Assembly (NCBI RefSeq): GCF_009939005.1
Contig: NZ_JAACJS010000011.1
Location: 214,096-278,095 of the forward strand
DNA: 64,000 bases
Direction of reading: 5' to 3'
DNA from: Sediminibacterium roseum
GTDB lineage: Bacteria > Bacteroidota > Bacteroidia > Chitinophagales > Chitinophagaceae
Made by a program: the position numbers and the translations under genes. Positions 55,315-63,697 of the stretch are shown here, in pieces (the stretch's first letter is position 1; every line of letters begins with the position of its first letter). The notes under the pieces are model-generated. The model made no database searches, was not told the DNA's origin, and worked only from the letters and a program-made list of their open reading frames with translations.

Positions 55315-58104
55315 ATGAGAAAGATTTTAATATCTATTTGGCTTATTTCATGCGTCTTCGGAGCGGCACTGGCCCAGGTTTCTAAGGGAACGATCAAAGG
55401 ACAGCTCGTCCAGGACGGCGGAACGAAGCCCGTGGCGCTGGCCACCATTACTGTTTTCAATGCAAAGGATACCTCCCTGATTACTTACAGGTTGAGCAAC
55501 GACAATGGAGAGTTTTCAATACCTGACTTGCCACTGGGGCTTCCGCTGCGGATACTATTTACGCACGTAGGACGAAAAATCATAAGGCAGGAATTCACGA
55601 TCAGTTCTGTTGCGGTTGTTTCGTTGGGTAAAGTGGTGATGCCTAAAGACACGGCATCGCTGGGCGAAGTGATCATAAGGGCCGAGATTCCCCCGGTAAT
55701 TGTTCGCAATGATACGGTTGAGTTCAATGCCGCGGCTTTCAAAACGTTACCGAACGCATTGGTAGAGGATCTGCTCAAAAAACTGCCCGGCTTGCTTGTT
55801 GACCGGGACGGGAATATTACCTACAACAACAAACGGGTTAATAAAATCATGGTCGACGGACGCGATTTTTTTGGAAGTGATCCCAAGATTGCTTCGCGTA
55901 ATCTTCCCGCCAACATCATTGATAAGATCCAGGTTACCGACGATAAGGATGCAAAATACATCAACCCTACTGCGCTTGAATGGGAAATACCACAGGTCAT
56001 CAACCTGAAATTCAAGAAGGACATCAAGAAAGGATGGTTTGGTAAAGTGTTCGGAGGATATGGCACCCATAAACAGTACGAAGCAGGCGCAATGATTAAT
56101 TCATTCCGCGACACGCTGCAGATGAGCTTCATCGGTTTTGCAAACAACATCAATAAAACGGGTTTCAGCTCCAAAGACCTATTAGAACTCGGCGGGTTCA
56201 ACAGGAGCGGATTCAACAACATGAACGGCAATGGGTCGGGTGCGCTGAATATTGACGGGGTTTCGTTTGGGGGCGGAACAACAGGCAGAGCCAGCCAGGC
56301 TGGTCTCGGAACGAACATCAATACGATCCTTGGCAAAGGCGTTGTTTTCAACCTCCAGTATTTTTACGGTAATGAACATACCAATATCGACAGGTTGGTG
56401 AAAGCGGACCAGTTTATCAAAGACACTACTCTTTCAACCCTCTCTAAGTCGCTCACCACCGTAAACACCAATTCTCACCAGCTTTCCGCGTCGTTGCGTA
56501 AGGTGTATTCGCCTTCGCGCAATCTTTATTTCAAACCGACAGTCAATTACATAAATATGGCCAGTGACGCGGGCATATCAACTTCTGCGGTAACCAATAA
56601 AAACGGGTTGGTAAGTGTCGTGAACAATGCGGAAAATATACTGCGCAGCCGGTGGGAATACAGCCATGACCTGATCTATACCGATTCGCGTTTCAGGAAA
56701 CCCGGAGGCGTGTTTCGCATTTCAAACAGCTTCTCAGCCTCCAACGGATTGTCAAACCAGTTTAACCGTTACGACGCAACCTATTACGTGTCAACCGCCG
56801 TTAGTACTTTTGTGACTCAACTGCGCAGAACGGACGCACCATCGTTCCTGTCGCGGTCAAATTTTTCTTATGCCAATCCCCTTTCGAAAAAAACCAGGCT
56901 GACGGGAATGGCTTCCATAGATAATTTTTCAGATGAACAGGATATCATAACGTTCAACAAAGAAAATACAACCAACGATTATACTGCTAAAGTTGATTCT
57001 GTTTCTGGGCAGTTCAGCCGCACCGGTTATAAAAGCCTTGTGAACGGTACATTGTCATGGACCATCAACAATGACCTGTTCCTGAATATCGGGGCCAACT
57101 GGCAATGGATTAATATACAGAATAAGTTTAAGGGTAAGCCCACCATCAGCCAGGATTACCATTACATCTGGCCCGCCGTACGGTTGCAACTGCGGCGCAA
57201 TGTTTTGTCGTATAACGCCCGCACCATTGAGCCGCAGGCTGCAGACCTCCAGCCCGTACTGAACAACACCAACCCGCTTTTTCTTACACTCGGGAACATT
57301 TCCCTAAAGCCATACACGCTGCATACGATCGGTTTTACTACAGGCCAGTACGATGGAAGAAAACCACTTACTTTCAATATCGGCCTGACCTATACTATTT
57401 TCCAGGATGCCATCGTGAGGGCCAGGGCGATAGACAGCAAGGGCGTTCAATTTTCGCAACCGGTTAATGTGGATGGCGTTTCTTCATTCAGCATCTATGG
57501 CGGCGTGTCTGACCGGATCAAATTCAACAAAGACTGGACACTTGTTGCGCGGCTACTGAACACTTCCAGCTATTTCCACAATGTAGTGCTGGTAAACAAC
57601 AAACGCAGTATTTCAGAAACCTTTACAAACACGCCTTCGATCGAGTTCAATTTCAACTGGAGGGACAAAATTGAATTTTATCCCAAATACAGCCTCGCAA
57701 ACAACAATACCGCATATGAAGACCCGTCGTTTTCAAACCTGCATTACACGACACACCGCATAGAGAACGGCCTCGTGCTGCGCCTGGTTAAACGCCTGGT
57801 GTTCGAGGCCAGTGTGGACTACCAGTATAACCCAATGTTACCGGTCGGAATCAGAAAGGATATGACCCTGCTTAATGCAGCTGTGAATTATGTTTTCTTG
57901 AAAGACGACCGCGGGGTGCTGAAGCTCTCGGGTTATGACCTGCTCAATCAGAATACGGGCATCGCAAGGATGATTACCGAGAATATCATCCAGGTGACGG
58001 AGACACAACTGATCCGGCAATATTTTCTCATCAGTTTAACTTATAACATCAGGAAATTCGGCACCAAAACAGTGGGCGGCAAAGAGGGCCTTTTCAGATT
58101 ATAA
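55315..58104 (+). CDS. TonB-dependent-receptor-like outer membrane beta-barrel protein
   Basis: The 929-residue protein has a signal peptide (1 to about 20, ending ALAQ) and a carboxypeptidase-regulatory-like beta domain (about 24-105; GTIKGQLVQDGG, NDNGEFSIPDLPLG). A plug-like domain follows (LPNALVEDLLKKLPGLLVDRDGN-type sequence, VNKIMVDGRDFFG, IIDKIQVTDD), then a long beta-barrel ending FLISLTYNIRKFG. This is the architecture of Bacteroidota outer membrane TonB-like transporters without a typical SusD partner. It sits inside the precursor cluster, between precursors 6 and 7, and may move the peptide across the outer membrane or act as a receptor or immunity protein. Confidence 0.86.
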   Translation: MRKILISIWLISCVFGAALAQVSKGTIKGQLVQDGGTKPVALATITVFNAKDTSLITYRLSNDNGEFSIPDLPLGLPLRILFTHVGRKIIRQEFTISSVAVVSLGKVVMPKDTASLGEVIIRAEIPPVIVRNDTVEFNAAAFKTLPNALVEDLLKKLPGLLVDRDGNITYNNKRVNKIMVDGRDFFGSDPKIASRNLPANIIDKIQVTDDKDAKYINPTALEWEIPQVINLKFKKDIKKGWFGKVFGGYGTHKQYEAGAMINSFRDTLQMSFIGFANNINKTGFSSKDLLELGGFNRSGFNNMNGNGSGALNIDGVSFGGGTTGRASQAGLGTNINTILGKGVVFNLQYFYGNEHTNIDRLVKADQFIKDTTLSTLSKSLTTVNTNSHQLSASLRKVYSPSRNLYFKPTVNYINMASDAGISTSAVTNKNGLVSVVNNAENILRSRWEYSHDLIYTDSRFRKPGGVFRISNSFSASNGLSNQFNRYDATYYVSTAVSTFVTQLRRTDAPSFLSRSNFSYANPLSKKTRLTGMASIDNFSDEQDIITFNKENTTNDYTAKVDSVSGQFSRTGYKSLVNGTLSWTINNDLFLNIGANWQWINIQNKFKGKPTISQDYHYIWPAVRLQLRRNVLSYNARTIEPQAADLQPVLNNTNPLFLTLGNISLKPYTLHTIGFTTGQYDGRKPLTFNIGLTYTIFQDAIVRARAIDSKGVQFSQPVNVDGVSSFSIYGGVSDRIKFNKDWTLVARLLNTSSYFHNVVLVNNKRSISETFTNTPSIEFNFNWRDKIEFYPKYSLANNNTAYEDPSFSNLHYTTHRIENGLVLRLVKRLVFEASVDYQYNPMLPVGIRKDMTLLNAAVNYVFLKDDRGVLKLSGYDLLNQNTGIARMITENIIQVTETQLIRQYFLISLTYNIRKFGTKTVGGKEGLFRL

Positions 58105-58247
58105 AAAAAATTTATTGAAAAAAATTTCCATTTATAGGCGTCATTACATATCTTTCTGTTGTTAATATGTGTAAGCTGGTGGCAGGGCTTCTGTTCTACG
58201 AATCGTCACTGTACTTTCACATCCTTATTCATAATAAATATCGACCT

Positions 58248-58496
58248 ATGAAACAAAACAAGCTGGCCTCGCTGAAAGATCTTCTGAATTCAGAATCTTC
58301 CTTTCCCTCGGGGCAGGTCAATTTAAGCGACGCGTTTGCAGCCGCCATGTTCGGCGGGAACGAACCGGTACCGGGGCAGAACAATACCTGCGACAACTAC
58401 AGTTGCCATCATGGGGTAAACGACGGCTGCACTAACTTTGTGTGCGGTGGTGACGATATGGGCAATATCAGTTGCAAAAACTCTTTTTGTTACTGA
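58248..58496 (+). CDS. RiPP precursor peptide 7 (NxxC-repeat, GGNEP leader)
   Basis: The ATG at 58248 (MKQNKLASLKDLL) matches the paralogue leaders; the longer frame from 58167 begins with a GTG-free hydrophobic stretch that is not leader-like. The 82-residue peptide has AMFGGNEP with glycines at 36-37. Six Cys are spaced 4, 7, 4, 9 and 4 residues apart, all with Asn at -3. The spacer HHGVNDG fits the xxGxNxx type. It starts 143 bases after the outer-membrane protein stop on the same strand. Confidence 0.87.
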   Translation: MKQNKLASLKDLLNSESSFPSGQVNLSDAFAAAMFGGNEPVPGQNNTCDNYSCHHGVNDGCTNFVCGGDDMGNISCKNSFCY

Positions 58497-58540
58497 TCCG
58501 AAAAATATTAACCTGCTTATTCATTTGCAAAAACTAATCG

Positions 58541-58804
58541 ATGTCAAAAAAACTATACAGCCTTTTTGAAAAGCTGAATCAGGGAGTAGAGGGCCCTACG
58601 CAATCCGGGTATGAAAATATCTCAGATAAGACCTCACAGTTTATTTTGGGTGGAAATGAGCCGTTATCGAACAACAGCTGCACCAACGACCATTGTTCAA
58701 ATGCCACCTGCTCAGCACCGGATACCAATGCTACATGTACAAATGGCGAATGTTCAACATCGAACGGCCAGGTCAACAACGGGTGCAAAAACACCTCCTG
58801 CTGA
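58541..58804 (+). CDS. RiPP precursor peptide 8 (NxxC-repeat, GGNEP leader)
   Basis: This 87-residue peptide starts MSKKLYSLFEKLNQG and has FILGGNEP with glycines at 37-38. Seven Cys are spaced 4, 4, 8, 4, 10 and 4 residues apart, all with Asn at -3; the last Cys is the C-terminal residue. It lies 44 bases after precursor 7 and is followed by a strong terminator, so the two plus-strand precursors form one unit. Confidence 0.88.
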   Translation: MSKKLYSLFEKLNQGVEGPTQSGYENISDKTSQFILGGNEPLSNNSCTNDHCSNATCSAPDTNATCTNGECSTSNGQVNNGCKNTSC

Positions 58805-58832
58805 CAAATAAACGGATGTATTTTTCGTACGT

Positions 58833-58888
58833 AAAGGCGATTAATGGTGGCTGCGGCTTCTCCCACCATTGGCCGCCTTTATTTTTTT
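58833..58888 (+). terminator. Strong intrinsic terminator ending the RiPP locus
   Basis: AAAGGCGATTAATGGTGG (58833-58850) pairs with CCACCATTGGCCGCCTTT (58863-58880) with few mismatches, and ATTTTTTT follows. It ends the transcript of precursors 7 and 8. Confidence 0.85.
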
Positions 58889-59023
58889 AATTCCGGCGAT
58901 CGGTTTTTCGACCGTTCCAACAAGGCTCCGGCAACCTGGAATTGGATCAACGAACGTGGATGATAAGCCGCCCCCGGGGGGGTAAATAAATAAGGTTCTC
59001 ACTTTCGTGAAAACCTTACTACG

Positions 59024-59094
59024 AGGTCCCGAGCGGATTCGAACCGCTGTGGAAGCTTTTGCAGAGCTCTACCTAGCCACTCGGTCACAGGACC
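59024..59094 (-). tRNA. tRNA-Cys (anticodon GCA)
   Basis: On the minus strand GGTCCTG pairs with CGGGACC (one T-G) with discriminator T. The anticodon loop CTGCAAA gives GCA, and the T arm AGCGGTTCGAATCCGCT is intact. Discriminator U is the expected identity element for bacterial tRNA-Cys. CCA is not encoded. It lies 135 bases beyond the Cys-rich RiPP locus, which is probably coincidence. Confidence 0.92.
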
Positions 59095-59201
59095 TATTAT
59101 TAACCGTTTGGTTCCTTTCGGGGAGCGAAAATAAAGCAATCAAACTAAAATTAAAATTCTAAATCTGAAAACCCCGAAATTTGGCGGCTAACAACGACCC
59201 C

Positions 59202-60077
59202 ATGAACAGGATAGCAGAAAGTGAATTGATCATCAACAGCCGCGGCGCGGTATACCATCTCGACGTAAGACCCGAAGAACTTGCCGAAATCATCATTACC
59301 GTTGGCGACCCCGACCGCGTGGCCGAGGTAAGCAAGCATTTCGATTCTGTAGAAACCAAACGCCACCACCGCGAATTTGTGACCCATACCGGGTACATTG
59401 GCAAAAAACGGGTGTCGGTCGTGTCAACCGGTATCGGAACAGACAACATCGACATCGTATTAAATGAACTCGATGCGCTTGCAAACATCGATTTTGAGAG
59501 CCGCACCATCAAACCGAAACTTACACAGCTCACCATCGTTCGCGTAGGCACCTCGGGCGCATTACAGGCCGATGTGCCGGTTGATGCTTTCGTGGCGAGC
59601 ACCCATGGCATCGGCGTAGACAACCTACTGAATTTCTACCGCCAGGAAAACAACGAAGAAGAACTCCAGCTGGTGAGCGCTTTTGTTACGCATACCCAGA
59701 TGGGCAGCAAAATGGCCACGCCCTATATCGCTTCTGCCGGCCCATCTGTACAAAAACATTTCGTGGATGGCTTCCACCACGGCATTACCATCACCTGCCC
59801 GGGATTTTACGGCCCGCAGGGAAGAGTGCTGCGCCTGGGCCTTACCAACCCAGACCTGGTAGACCAGCTCACCAATTTCCGGTACGGCAACCACCGCATC
59901 ACCAATTTTGAAATGGAAACAAGCGGCATCTACGGCCTTGGCAAACTGCTCGGCCACCAATGCCTCAGCCTCAGCGCCATTGTAGCCAACCGCGTGCAGA
60001 AAGAATTCAGCAAAGACGGCGCAAAAGCAGTAGAGAACCTGATCGTAAAAACACTTGGCATCATCGGCGGCATCTAA
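59202..60077 (+). CDS. Nucleoside phosphorylase (uridine phosphorylase-like)
   Basis: The ATG at 59202 gives 291 residues; an in-frame TTG at 59181 is also open but less likely. The protein has the phosphate-binding loop ITVGDPDRV, then STGIGTDNIDIVLNEL and IVRVGTSGALQADVPV, the pattern of the PNP/UDP family. METSGIYGL near residue 250 holds the nucleoside-contacting Met-Glu. It cleaves a nucleoside with phosphate for salvage. Uridine is the best guess; other purine or pyrimidine nucleosides are possible. dapF follows after 34 bases. Confidence 0.87.
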   Translation: MNRIAESELIINSRGAVYHLDVRPEELAEIIITVGDPDRVAEVSKHFDSVETKRHHREFVTHTGYIGKKRVSVVSTGIGTDNIDIVLNELDALANIDFESRTIKPKLTQLTIVRVGTSGALQADVPVDAFVASTHGIGVDNLLNFYRQENNEEELQLVSAFVTHTQMGSKMATPYIASAGPSVQKHFVDGFHHGITITCPGFYGPQGRVLRLGLTNPDLVDQLTNFRYGNHRITNFEMETSGIYGLGKLLGHQCLSLSAIVANRVQKEFSKDGAKAVENLIVKTLGIIGGI

Positions 60078-60111
60078 GAGGCCATCACCCTCAATCCTTA
60101 TCTTTACATCC

Positions 60112-60897
60112 ATGACCCATACCTTTTACAAATACCAGGGAACAGGAAACGATTTTGTGATCTTTGACAACAGGGATGGAAAGATCACATTCACTACCGA
60201 ACAGGTAAAACATCTCTGCGACCGCCGCTTCGGTATCGGGGCAGATGGACTGATGTTGCTGAACACACTGCCCGGGTACGATTTCGAAATGAAATATTAC
60301 AACTCCGACGGCCGCGAAAGCAGTATGTGCGGCAACGGGGGGCGTTGCCTGACAAGGTTTGCACACGACAGGGGCATCCACCGCGACAATTATAAATTTC
60401 TCGCCGTAGACGGGGAGCATGAATCCACCCTCGGCGATCATGGCTGGATCAACCTGAAAATGAAAGATGTTTCAGGCATCCACAATTACCACGGCGATCA
60501 TGTTCTCGACACAGGCTCGCCCCACTACGTAAAAAGCGTTGCCGATGTAAACAGCATGGATGTGTATGCCGAGGGCAGGGAGATCCGCTGCAGCAAAGAC
60601 TTTGAGGCAAAAGGCATCAACGTGAACTTCGTGGAGTCTGACAACCGAAACATCATCGTAAGAACCTATGAACGTGGCGTGGAAGATGAAACCTACAGCT
60701 GCGGAACAGGTGTTACCGCCTCCGCCCTCGTATTTGCCCACAACGAGAACGGGTTCAACCGCATCGAAGTAAAAACAAGGGGCGGCCACCTGGCAGTAGA
60801 GTTCGACAAGACCGGGGAACAATCTTTCGAAAACATCTGGCTTTGCGGACCGGCGGTGTTTGTTTTCAAAGGAGAAATCGATATAATTAGTAATTAG
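60112..60897 (+). CDS. dapF: Diaminopimelate epimerase
   Basis: The ATG at 60112 starts MTHTFYKYQGTGNDFV, which matches the family start; the frame from 60055 overlaps the upstream gene. The 261-residue protein has the two active-site cysteines in CGNGGRCL and SCGTGVTAS. It converts LL- to meso-diaminopimelate for lysine and peptidoglycan synthesis. Its last three residues (Ile-Ser-Asn) and stop codon come from an AATTAG-type repeat that continues downstream. Confidence 0.94.
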   Translation: MTHTFYKYQGTGNDFVIFDNRDGKITFTTEQVKHLCDRRFGIGADGLMLLNTLPGYDFEMKYYNSDGRESSMCGNGGRCLTRFAHDRGIHRDNYKFLAVDGEHESTLGDHGWINLKMKDVSGIHNYHGDHVLDTGSPHYVKSVADVNSMDVYAEGREIRCSKDFEAKGINVNFVESDNRNIIVRTYERGVEDETYSCGTGVTASALVFAHNENGFNRIEVKTRGGHLAVEFDKTGEQSFENIWLCGPAVFVFKGEIDIISN

Positions 60898-60940
60898 GAA
60901 TTAAGAATTAGAAATTGGTAACTATTAATGGTAATTAGGT
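60882..60940 (+). repeat. AATTAGGAATTA-type short repeat tract
   Basis: From 60882 the sequence repeats variations of ATTAGTAATTAGGAATTAAGAA over about 50 bases. It overlaps the dapF stop and is followed by 130 bases without a gene. The same motif recurs at 62474-62583. It resembles the AT-rich repeats that spread between genes in Bacteroidota. Confidence 0.6.
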
Positions 60941-61063
60941 TGGGGGAATTTATTAACACGTTCCGGTTTCACGATTCGTTATATTCACCGCGTAATTCAG
61001 TATTGTAGCAACGCTTAATATTGGCTACTGAATATTTACTTCTGATTTTTAATTTATAACTCC

Positions 61064-62005
61064 GTGATCCAGTACTTCAAAAACATAGAAGGCCAGACCC
61101 TCGAAATAGACAAGCCGGACATGGGCGTTTGGGTGAACCTTGTGCCGCCGTTCAAGGAAGAGGAATTTATTGAGCTGAGCGAGGACCTGGACATACCGAT
61201 CGAGTTTTTGCGCGATTCACTGGATATAGATGAGCGTCCGCGTTACGAGGCCGAAGACAACGTAAAGTTCGTGGTCATCAAAACGCCTACGGAGAACAAT
61301 TCTTTCAACGACAGCGATGCATTTTACATCACCATTCCCATCTGCATCATCTTAACACATACGCAGATCGTAACGGTGAACTCTTTCGACAATGGTGCGA
61401 TCAAAAAATTTCTCAATTCGTTTCAGAAGCGCCATCCGGACAAGAAGAACATGATGGTGCTGAAAGTTTTTGAGAAGGTGGTGCAGAATTTCATGGAATT
61501 CCTCAAAGAGATCAACTACCGCCGCAACCAATATGAGAGCAGCCTGTACAACAGCAACAGCAACGAGGACCTGTTAAACCTGATGCGTATCCAGAAAAGC
61601 CTTGTTTATTTTGTAACTGCCTTGCGCAGCAATGAAATGCTGATGATGAAGCTGGAGCGCACCAACTTTTTAGGACTGAACGAAGAAGAACGAGAGTTCC
61701 TGCAGGATCTGATCGTTGATACAAGCCAGGCCCTCGAAATGGCGAATATCTACACCAACATCCTCAGCAGTACCATGGATGCCTTTGCCAGCATCATCAG
61801 CAACAACCTGAACAGTGTGATGAAAAGGCTCACATCGATCACCATCATTCTCTCACTGCCCATCCTGGTAACCAGCATTTATGGAATGAACGTGGATCAT
61901 ATCCCCTACCATACATCGCCCTACTCATTCTATATTCCGATCGTTTTGTCGGTGGCGATCTCGCTCATCATCTCCTGGTATTTCATGAAGAAAAAATGGT
62001 TTTAA
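61064..62005 (+). CDS. CorA-family magnesium/cobalt transporter
   Basis: The start is a GTG at 61064, giving 313 residues. The cytosolic N-domain is helical and acidic, and two C-terminal membrane helices flank the YGMNVDHIPYH signature (GMN at about residue 277). The GMN motif is the ion selectivity filter of CorA-type channels, which work as pentamers in the inner membrane. The Nudix gene starts three bases after its stop, so the two are coupled. Confidence 0.92.
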   Translation: MIQYFKNIEGQTLEIDKPDMGVWVNLVPPFKEEEFIELSEDLDIPIEFLRDSLDIDERPRYEAEDNVKFVVIKTPTENNSFNDSDAFYITIPICIILTHTQIVTVNSFDNGAIKKFLNSFQKRHPDKKNMMVLKVFEKVVQNFMEFLKEINYRRNQYESSLYNSNSNEDLLNLMRIQKSLVYFVTALRSNEMLMMKLERTNFLGLNEEEREFLQDLIVDTSQALEMANIYTNILSSTMDAFASIISNNLNSVMKRLTSITIILSLPILVTSIYGMNVDHIPYHTSPYSFYIPIVLSVAISLIISWYFMKKKWF

Positions 62006-62008
62006 ACA

Positions 62009-62473
62009 ATGGCGCTGTTCAACGTACGCGTTTATGGATTGCTGTTTGATGAAAATCGCCGCCTGCTCGTAAGCGATGAGTTCATCCGCGGCAACTATTA
62101 CACCAAGCTTCCCGGCGGAGGACTGGAATTTGGCGAAGGAACACGCGATTGCCTGCGCAGGGAATTCATGGAAGAAACAGGGCTCGCCGTTGAAGTTACC
62201 GATCACATCTATACAACCGATTTCTTCCAGATCTCCGCATTCAACAATACCGACCAGATCATCTCCATCTACTACCGTGTTGAAGCGCCCTTCCCCATCT
62301 CTCTCGAAACAAAAACCACCGCCTTCGATTTCGCCCCCCACCAGGTGGCAAACCCAAACGGCGAATGCGAACTCTTCAGGTGGATCGATTGGGACGAACT
62401 GAATGAAGAGTGTATGTCGCTGCCGATTGATAAAGCGACAATAAAATTAATTAAGAACAAAACACCATTTTAG
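62009..62473 (+). CDS. Nudix hydrolase
   Basis: The 154-residue protein has a complete Nudix box near residues 35-57 (GGGLEFGEGTRDCLRREF, then MEETGL) that binds the metal for hydrolysis of nucleoside diphosphate-linked compounds. The substrate cannot be read from the sequence. It is tightly linked to the CorA gene (three-base gap). Confidence 0.9.
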   Translation: MALFNVRVYGLLFDENRRLLVSDEFIRGNYYTKLPGGGLEFGEGTRDCLRREFMEETGLAVEVTDHIYTTDFFQISAFNNTDQIISIYYRVEAPFPISLETKTTAFDFAPHQVANPNGECELFRWIDWDELNEECMSLPIDKATIKLIKNKTPF

Positions 62474-62583
62474 AATTAGGAATTAATAATTAGGAATTAA
62501 TAATTGGGTAAATATTTAATTCCCGTCAACAACCACTAAAAATCTAAATTCCTAATTCCTAATTCCTAATTACTAATTACTAA
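62474..62583. repeat. Inverted TAATTCCTAATT repeat between convergent genes
   Basis: The left side has AATTAGGAATTA motifs repeated twice at 62474-62506. The right side has CTAATTC repeated at 62551-62571 and continues into TACTAATTACTAAC. The two arms are reverse complements over about 25 bases and could fold into a large hairpin around a 45-base loop. It lies between the stops of the convergent Nudix and queuosine-transporter genes and even forms the last bases of the latter. It may serve as a bidirectional terminator. Confidence 0.65.
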
Positions 62584-63362
62584 CTGCTTCCTTTTCCCAT
62601 CGCTGTTTTCTTCATCTCCATCGCAGTCTCATGTCCTATATACCGGTCGATCCATTTTTCGATCAGGTAGATCAGTGGTGTGAGGAGTATGGCCATGGTG
62701 AATTTGTAGGCGTAGTTGACAAGGCAGATGGCCAATACCAATTGCCAGCTCCAGCCATTGCCGATCTTGAAAGCGATGAACAGTACAACAAAACTGTCTA
62801 CCAACTGCGAAACCAGTGTTGAGCCTGTTGCACGCAGCCAGATCCATTTTTCACCGGTTGCTTTTTTGATCTTGTGGAAAACGGTTACATCTATGATCTG
62901 GCTCACCAGGAACGCAGTAAGGCTCCCGATGATGATCCACATGCCCTGGCCGAAAATCCCGCCAAACGCATCCTGCATGTTGGCAATGCCACTGTCCTGT
63001 TTGGAACCGATCCAGAAATCTGCGGGCGGGATCTTCATCGCCGCATAAAACATGATGAAAGCGTAAGTGATCAATACAACGGCCGTATAACTGATCCTGC
63101 GAACCGCTTTCGGCCCGTAATATTCATTCACGATATCGGTGATGATGAATTCAAGCGGCCAGAGCAAAACACCGCAGGTAAGGTTGAACGAAAGGCCGCT
63201 CTGCCCGAAAATGGTGAACCCCGAGGGCGCCATCCCAAATAATTTCTCAAGCGAAAAGATCTTGCCGCCGATGCATTCCGCGATCAACGCATTGGCAACA
63301 AAGAACGCCATGATGCCCAGGAAAAGCTTGGTGGGCCTGTCTTTCAGAATGGAATGTATCAT
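62580..63362 (-). CDS. yhhQ: Queuosine precursor transporter (YhhQ family)
   Basis: The ATG at 63362 (MIHSILKDRPTKLFLG) is chosen; the longer frame to 63428 lies within the upstream gene. The 260-residue protein has about six membrane helices. It contains ECIGGKIFSL and FIITDIVNEYYG, conserved in the vitamin-uptake-like YhhQ/DUF165 family that imports queuosine precursors (7-cyano- or 7-aminomethyl-7-deazaguanine) for tRNA modification. Its ATG shares one base with the upstream stop (TAATG). Confidence 0.9.
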   Translation of the reverse strand: MIHSILKDRPTKLFLGIMAFFVANALIAECIGGKIFSLEKLFGMAPSGFTIFGQSGLSFNLTCGVLLWPLEFIITDIVNEYYGPKAVRRISYTAVVLITYAFIMFYAAMKIPPADFWIGSKQDSGIANMQDAFGGIFGQGMWIIIGSLTAFLVSQIIDVTVFHKIKKATGEKWIWLRATGSTLVSQLVDSFVVLFIAFKIGNGWSWQLVLAICLVNYAYKFTMAILLTPLIYLIEKWIDRYIGHETAMEMKKTAMGKGSS

Positions 63363-63646
63363 TATGCAAAAACGATTTGAATGAGCACCTGCGCAATAAA
63401 GAACAGGATATTGGTTATGATGAGCCATGCGGGAACGCTCGTTGCCTTTCTCAGCAGGGCATTGATGAGGTAGGCAATGATCAATGAAAAGTTAATAAAC
63501 ACCGGCAGGATCCACCCCAACACCAGTACCGTTCCTTTTACCGCATCCGGCAAACCCGTCTCGGGTATGCGCTGAAACACAAGGCAGACAGCAAAAAGCA
63601 GGTTGCAGATGAGCGCCAGCCGCGACAAAAATAAAAGCCCCTTCAT
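63362..63646 (-). CDS. Small three-helix membrane protein
   Basis: The 94-residue protein has three membrane helices (about 6-23, 39-62 and 72-92) and no recognised motif. Its stop overlaps the start of the queuosine-precursor transporter by one base, so they are translationally coupled. The function is unknown; it may be an accessory to the transporter. Confidence 0.7.
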   Translation of the reverse strand: MKGLLFLSRLALICNLLFAVCLVFQRIPETGLPDAVKGTVLVLGWILPVFINFSLIIAYLINALLRKATSVPAWLIITNILFFIAQVLIQIVFA

Positions 63647-63697
63647 AAAAAATTTCGTTCAAAATACCATTAATTTGCTGCACTTAACCCGGAAACG

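Noticed and set aside
48095..58804. Reading the Cys-rich small proteins as metallothioneins or zinc-ribbon proteins
   Set aside because: All eight have a Cys-free leader ending in GG, an adjacent C39 exporter and a radical SAM enzyme, and the N-x-x-C rule is stricter than metal-binding spacing needs. Metal binding by the final product is still possible.
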